From Niallia circulans NBRC 13626 (GTDB lineage Bacteria; Bacillota; Bacilli; Bacillales; Cytobacillaceae): a DNA stretch of 64,000 nucleotides. Numbering within the stretch: the first letter of the stretch is position 1; each line of letters starts with the position of its first letter. Below the pieces are notes generated by a model that ran no database searches, was not told where the DNA came from, and saw only the letters and a list, made by a program, of their open reading frames with translations. Below are positions 61,701-64,000 of this stretch, one piece after another. The stretch lies in the NCBI RefSeq assembly GCF_001591585.1, contig NZ_BCVE01000001.1:1-64000 (forward strand), read 5' to 3'. Both the position numbers and the translations under genes were made by a program.

Positions 61701-62198
61701 GAAGATATAGTCTCTGGCATTGTGGAAGGAATAGGAAATGGATTTGGTTGGGTGAAGGATAAGATTAGCTCACTTGGTGGAAAAATTACAGATTGGGCTT
61801 CTAGCGTTCTAGGTATACATTCTCCATCAAGAGTTATGAGAGATGAAATTGGTAAATGGATTCCTGCGGGTGTAGCTGTCGGAATAGATGCAGATGCATC
61901 TAGAGTTGAAAAATCGATGAAGAATATGCTATCTATTCCTAAGTTTACTGCAGAAGGTGCTTTAGGTATTAACGGTATTGGGCTAAATAATCAATTATCT
62001 GCAAGAAATCGTGTTAGAAGTGCTACGGTAAATAATTCTTCTAATTCTGATACTAAATCAAACATTGCTCAGAAGGTTGAAGCTGTGATAAATATTGGAG
62101 GATATCAAGCCAGAGGATTGATTGAATATATTTCTTCTCAACAAAGCAATAACAAAAAAAGAGATAAAAGAAATTTTAATGGGGGTGTTTCATATTGA
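58785..62198 (+). CDS. Tail tape measure protein
   Basis: This 1137-residue protein has an alpha-helical start, tape-measure core (VLTGSAEDAKLVMNDLVDAI; GVGDGAQSIDQITSAIASMQ), many hydrophobic helices (about residues 385-440, 560-600) and a long run of 22-residue repeats (about 679-925). The end carries HSPSRVMRDEIGKWIPAGVA. Its length sets tail length: about 1,100 residues suggests a tail near 150-170 nm if 1.5 angstrom per residue holds (inference). Confidence 0.95.
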   Translation: MAADGSVVIEISLDDSGVSGQIRDIDRDFNRVGSNFPQTFRNNMRQIRTSLGQIRTSISDTFSAAVNSIRNTFTRANPFRSMFTGLQSATSGITSRMTSGFSNAFSRMRTAASNSISRMRQEFSSLDRTVESPIKSMLKMAATITGITGAMNLMGRAISRVDTIDTATKSLTVLTGSAEDAKLVMNDLVDAIDGTPIALNDVALGAKKMVAAGMKAEKVKPVFKSIADAAYGVGDGAQSIDQITSAIASMQSAGTVYADDINRLVDAGIPAWQMLANQTNQSVADIKKDTSKGLLESNEAIDMLVDGIQNGTDGIAGSTAAMAGLAKTAGDTISGSFGNMRTAIVKIMANVADVLKGDIINALKGLTNAFKAVARVTGSETFANGLRGMVNVLKLLSPALLGVVTALAIFSTYMGLAKSVGLLRIAIGGLLTTITANPIIAIVAALAGLAVMLVSLYKTNETFRNAVQKTWTFITDIYSKSIDGIKTALSSIMPSLQAFGSWSADKLIAGFAWLGSIGVKAVSAIATGMTIAGNALSTFFNYLANSAVGQAVLNTLKLSFENITNVLLTLVPFLSRLALGFIGVTGPLGLVISLAITFAATLLKMGGFSAEGINNALKDIGKMLMGILDAALVLIPQFIKIGADLIVKLMEGIAQSIPKLVAIAEQLMNFFNEAITTYLPMIIQVGLQIITAIANGIVQYLPIMINSYISLVTLLVDTIAQYLPTIISVGITILTNLLEGILTVLPEVINTAILIITSLLGILVDNLPMILSAGIDILNALIGGLTAALPALLTAALTIIISLATALLDNLPQILSAGIELLMALIDGILSILPMLIETALTLIITLATALIKALPQIIAAGIKILNALVDGIIQLLPALIACALKLIITLAGAIIKNLPKILAAGVKILKMLVQGILSIIGTLLKAGADLIVKLAQAIGKQLSKIKDKGKEVTGKVVEGITSTISKMVSIGEDIVSGIVEGIGNGFGWVKDKISSLGGKITDWASSVLGIHSPSRVMRDEIGKWIPAGVAVGIDADASRVEKSMKNMLSIPKFTAEGALGINGIGLNNQLSARNRVRSATVNNSSNSDTKSNIAQKVEAVINIGGYQARGLIEYISSQQSNNKKRDKRNFNGGVSY
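60819..61560 (+). repeat. Eleven-fold 22-residue (66-base) repeats in the tape measure gene
   Basis: The unit LPxIIxxGxxIIxxLxxGIxxx recurs from residue 679 to about 925, pairing into 44-residue super-repeats such as LPQILSAGIELLMALIDGIL and LPQIIAAGIKILNALVDGII. DNA copies diverge, so the repeat is kept at protein level. Confidence 0.75.
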
Positions 62199-62908
62199 GT
62201 TTTAATATTACTTTTAATGGACATATTCTCCCTATTAAAGTCAGACAAGTTGGGGGAAGAGGTCCTATTCATCAAGAAGTTATCGGCCAATCTAAACCCA
62301 ATTCCCCAGGTAGTTATTTTTTAAAGAGAAGATTAATAGAAAGACAGATACCTGTTGATTTTGTGTTGCCAAGTAGGGGATTAAGTCAAACGAGAAAAAT
62401 AATAGATGCCTTAAATAGTGTTTTATATGTTAAAGAACCATCACCGATTACTTTTTCTGATGAACCAGACAAAACTTATTTTGCTTTAATGAATGGGAAT
62501 CCGGATTGGGATGAGATTGTTTTTAGAGGTAGGGGAACCCTACCTTTTCTTTGTCCTGATCCATTAAAATATGGTCAAGAGAAAACCGTAACTTCTACAA
62601 CGATTATTAACGAAGGAACAGCTTCATGTACTCCTATTTTTAATGTTGAATTCACAGAATCTGCAAGTGAGTTTCGTATTCAAAACGAAGATGGAAAGTT
62701 TGTTAGAGTCATATGGGCATTTGTTGCAGGTGATAAGTTAGTGGTTGATTTTAAGAAACGGAAAATCACGATTAATTATACTGTAAGAATGACAAGTTTA
62801 GATTTTAGCAGTAACTGGTTTGATTTGAGACCAGGAGAAAATAAATTGACGGTTACTCCTGATGGAGTGGCTGCCACAACTATAACTTATACCCCGAGGT
62901 GGTTATGA
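62195..62908 (+). CDS. Distal tail protein (Dit)
   Basis: This 237-residue protein (LPIKVRQVGGRGPIHQEVIG, RLIERQIPVDFVLPSRGLSQ, GRGTLPFLCPDPLKYGQEKT) has the siphovirus tail family pattern. Dit forms the hub between tube and tail tip. It starts at TTG 62195, overlapping the tape measure stop by 4 bases. Confidence 0.9.
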   Translation: MSFNITFNGHILPIKVRQVGGRGPIHQEVIGQSKPNSPGSYFLKRRLIERQIPVDFVLPSRGLSQTRKIIDALNSVLYVKEPSPITFSDEPDKTYFALMNGNPDWDEIVFRGRGTLPFLCPDPLKYGQEKTVTSTTIINEGTASCTPIFNVEFTESASEFRIQNEDGKFVRVIWAFVAGDKLVVDFKKRKITINYTVRMTSLDFSSNWFDLRPGENKLTVTPDGVAATTITYTPRWL

Positions 62909-62909
62909 T

Positions 62910-63083
62910 ATGTTAGAAAAGAGAATGAAAGAATTAGAAAAGAAAATATCGGTGGTAGAACAATTGAATTTGTCATTAGAAAGTAAAGTAGAATGTTTAC
63001 AGGGAGAAGTAAAGGAACTGAGAAAAGAAAAAACAAGGCTTGAAAGTATTCTATCGCAATTTATTTCAAATCCCAGTCACTAA
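62910..63083 (+). CDS. Small coiled-coil phage protein
   Basis: This 57-residue protein (MKELEKKISVVEQLNLSLES; LQGEVKELRKEKTRLESILS) is an almost continuous coiled coil. GAGGTGG lies 7 bases before ATG 62910. It is inserted between Dit and Tal genes and its function is unknown. Confidence 0.6.
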   Translation: MLEKRMKELEKKISVVEQLNLSLESKVECLQGEVKELRKEKTRLESILSQFISNPSH

Positions 63084-63102
63084 CCGTCAATTAGTGACTG
63101 GG
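63072..63102. terminator. Convergent hairpin between the small coil gene and the leftward gene
   Basis: CCCAGTCACTAA pairs perfectly with TTAGTGACTGGG (12 bp, 7-base loop). The T runs are short on both strands, so it may stop opposing transcripts partly. It includes the stop codon of the coil gene. Confidence 0.6.
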
Positions 63103-63108
63103 TAAAAC

Positions 63109-63324
63109 TTATTCGAATTTTAGAATGTGTTCTCTAGGTTGGGATACTTTATAACCTTGTGTTTCTGCTTCAGAAATAATTTCTTCTTTTGTCATAGAAT
63201 ACTGACGTACATCAATGGTAGGTACAAAGCTTCCCGGGCTTTTGAAATGCAATTGAAGATAATCATTTAAGTCTTCCCATGTGTATAATCTATTTTTCTC
63301 CGGTTTCGGGTCTAATTTAGACAT
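63109..63324 (-). CDS. Moron-like leftward gene in the tail module
   Basis: This 71-residue protein (YTWEDLNDYLQLHFKSPGSF; YSMTKEEIISEAETQGYKVS) is the only leftward gene in the late region. It has its own extended -10, hairpin-covered ribosome site and 3' hairpin, so it looks like a moron that can be expressed from the prophage. I recognise no family. Confidence 0.68.
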   Translation of the reverse strand: MSKLDPKPEKNRLYTWEDLNDYLQLHFKSPGSFVPTIDVRQYSMTKEEIISEAETQGYKVSQPREHILKFE

Positions 63325-63334
63325 ATTTTTTCAC

Positions 63335-63356
63335 CTCCTATCATACAAGATAGGAG
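63335..63356 (-). promoter_or_regulatory. Hairpin sequestering the ribosome site of the moron-like gene
   Basis: On the minus strand CTCCTATC-TTGTAT-GATAGGAG forms an 8-bp hairpin whose 3' arm contains most of the AGGAGG site. An extended -10 (TGG-TAAAAT, about 63370-63362) lies just upstream, so the hairpin is at the 5' end of the transcript. Confidence 0.6.
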
Positions 63357-63405
63357 TATTTTACCATATATAAGGTTTTCTAAAAGTTAAGAAAGGAGGA
63401 AACCT

Positions 63406-64000
63406 ATGTCCAATTTATTAATATTTGATCCTGCAGACAATTTGCTTGCTATTTTATCGAATGAAGCAGAAGATGCATGTGCGTTTTGGGATGCACCATT
63501 TAAGGAAATGCTTAATCAAGGATCAACATTTGAGTTCATGGCAGACGGAGCACATGAAGATTCAAAATATATCATTGCTGAAAACCAAGTAGCTTTTATA
63601 GATAAAGACGAAGCATTTAGGCTATTTGTAATTAAAGAACCCGAACGAATTGATGGAGCATCTGGACCAGAGATACACGCCATTTGTGAGCCTGCTATGC
63701 TTGAGCTAAACGACGAAATTATCACAGATGTAAGACCATTTAATACAACTTTACGAGATGCGCTTACTAGAGCATTAAACGGAGTACGATGGCAAGTCGG
63801 ACAAACCAGTGATAACTTTGGATTAAATTCTACAAACTTTTATTATATAAGTGTGACAGAAGCTATCGAGAATATCGTAAATACCTGGGGCGGAGAAATC
63901 CGCGATAGAGTGGAAATACAAGGTAATAGAATCGTAGGTAGATATATTGATATCTTAACCATGAGAGGAACAAACACAGGTAAGCGTTGGGAAATGGATA
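63406..64000 (+). CDS. Tail spike/tail-associated endopeptidase (Tal), 3'-truncated by window edge
   Basis: The frame from ATG 63406 (AAAGGAGG upstream) stays open to the window end, 198 codons. It reads FDPADNLLAILSNEAEDACA, FWDAPFKEMLNQGSTFEF, AENQVAFIDKDEAFRLFVIK and TWGGEIRDRVEIQGNRIVGR, the N terminus of the prophage tail/endopeptidase family that follows Dit. It forms the tail tip and usually carries cell-wall activity further on. Confidence 0.87.
   Translation, partial: MSNLLIFDPADNLLAILSNEAEDACAFWDAPFKEMLNQGSTFEFMADGAHEDSKYIIAENQVAFIDKDEAFRLFVIKEPERIDGASGPEIHAICEPAMLELNDEIITDVRPFNTTLRDALTRALNGVRWQVGQTSDNFGLNSTNFYYISVTEAIENIVNTWGGEIRDRVEIQGNRIVGRYIDILTMRGTNTGKRWEMD

Larger units (their letters stand above)
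23645..64000. mobile_element. Temperate siphophage genome (integrated, right end beyond window)
   Basis: The order is integrase, repressor, control region, recombination genes (RecT), second switch, replication genes, ArpU-like regulator, TerS/TerL, portal, capsid, connectors, tail tube, tape measure, Dit and tail spike. This is a complete left part of a Siphovirus-type prophage over 40 kb long. Genes are closely packed with many 4-base overlaps. Lysis genes and attR are not in the window. Confidence 0.95.

Noticed and set aside
23645-64000. CRISPR array or insertion sequence
   Set aside because: I found no regularly spaced repeats with unique spacers and no transposase gene. The repeats found are operator-like, iterons or coding repeats.

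Overview
The window looks like a chromosome segment of a low-GC Firmicute of the family Bacillaceae. AGGAGG-type ribosome binding sites, TTG/GTG starts, a BceRS-BceAB-type antibiotic-sensing module and a LytST-type system all point that way, but I cannot name the species from sequence alone. Bases 1 to about 23,650 are host chromosome. From about 23,650 to the right edge (64,000) lies a large temperate siphophage genome in the integrated state, which continues past the window.

Host part. It opens with a two-component system and ABC transporter of the Bce type (1-4286). Next come a decayed sugar-nucleotide epimerase (4412-4848) and a more GC-rich, apparently acquired cluster: a TetR regulator with its own operator, a broken DUF2269 gene and a DoxX-like gene (4945-6532). 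An MDR oxidoreductase, a small membrane protein, a GrpB-family protein, an Fpg/MutM-like glycosylase, a PBP4-type D-Ala-D-Ala carboxypeptidase, a nucleoside hydrolase and a viroplasmin-type RNase H follow. A LytS/LytT pair sits directly before a CstA-family transporter gene whose promoter carries a 21-bp-spaced direct repeat, so the three probably form a pyruvate- or peptide-sensing and uptake unit. After these come a membrane GGDEF-EAL protein, glutaminase, the long form of S-adenosylmethionine decarboxylase, and the first third of an M20 amidohydrolase cut by the prophage.

Prophage part. Leftward genes at the left end are an integrase, a small gene overlapping its start, and a CI-like repressor; a LexA-box-like site lies before the integrase unit. 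A control region (25470-25850) carries four copies of an AACTTGAA-type operator, one filling the core of a rightward promoter. Related copies recur at about 33.6, 36.5, 41.2, 47.4 and 47.9 kb, all between or at the ends of genes, like a dispersed stoperator system. The early operon encodes an excisionase-like protein, an SMC/Rad50-like ATPase, RecT, an MBL-fold hydrolase, YopX proteins and many small overlapping genes. A second divergent switch (36.3-37.5 kb) has three paralogous small HTH proteins and its own operator half-sites. The replication block has an initiator gene with three in-frame 15-bp iterons, a DnaC-like loader, SSB, two HNH proteins, a methyltransferase, dUTPase and a DUF1064 protein. 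An ArpU-like regulator closes the early region.

The late region starts with an unusual non-coding stretch (48283-48617): a degenerate tRNA-Trp-like element, a structured region and a terminator. Then come TerS, TerL, portal, scaffold, decoration protein, major capsid protein, connectors, minor capsid proteins 1-3, tail tube, chaperones, a tape measure with 22-residue repeats, Dit, a small coiled-coil protein, a leftward moron-like gene whose ribosome binding site lies in a hairpin, and the start of the tail spike/Tal gene. The lysis genes and right attachment site lie outside the window.
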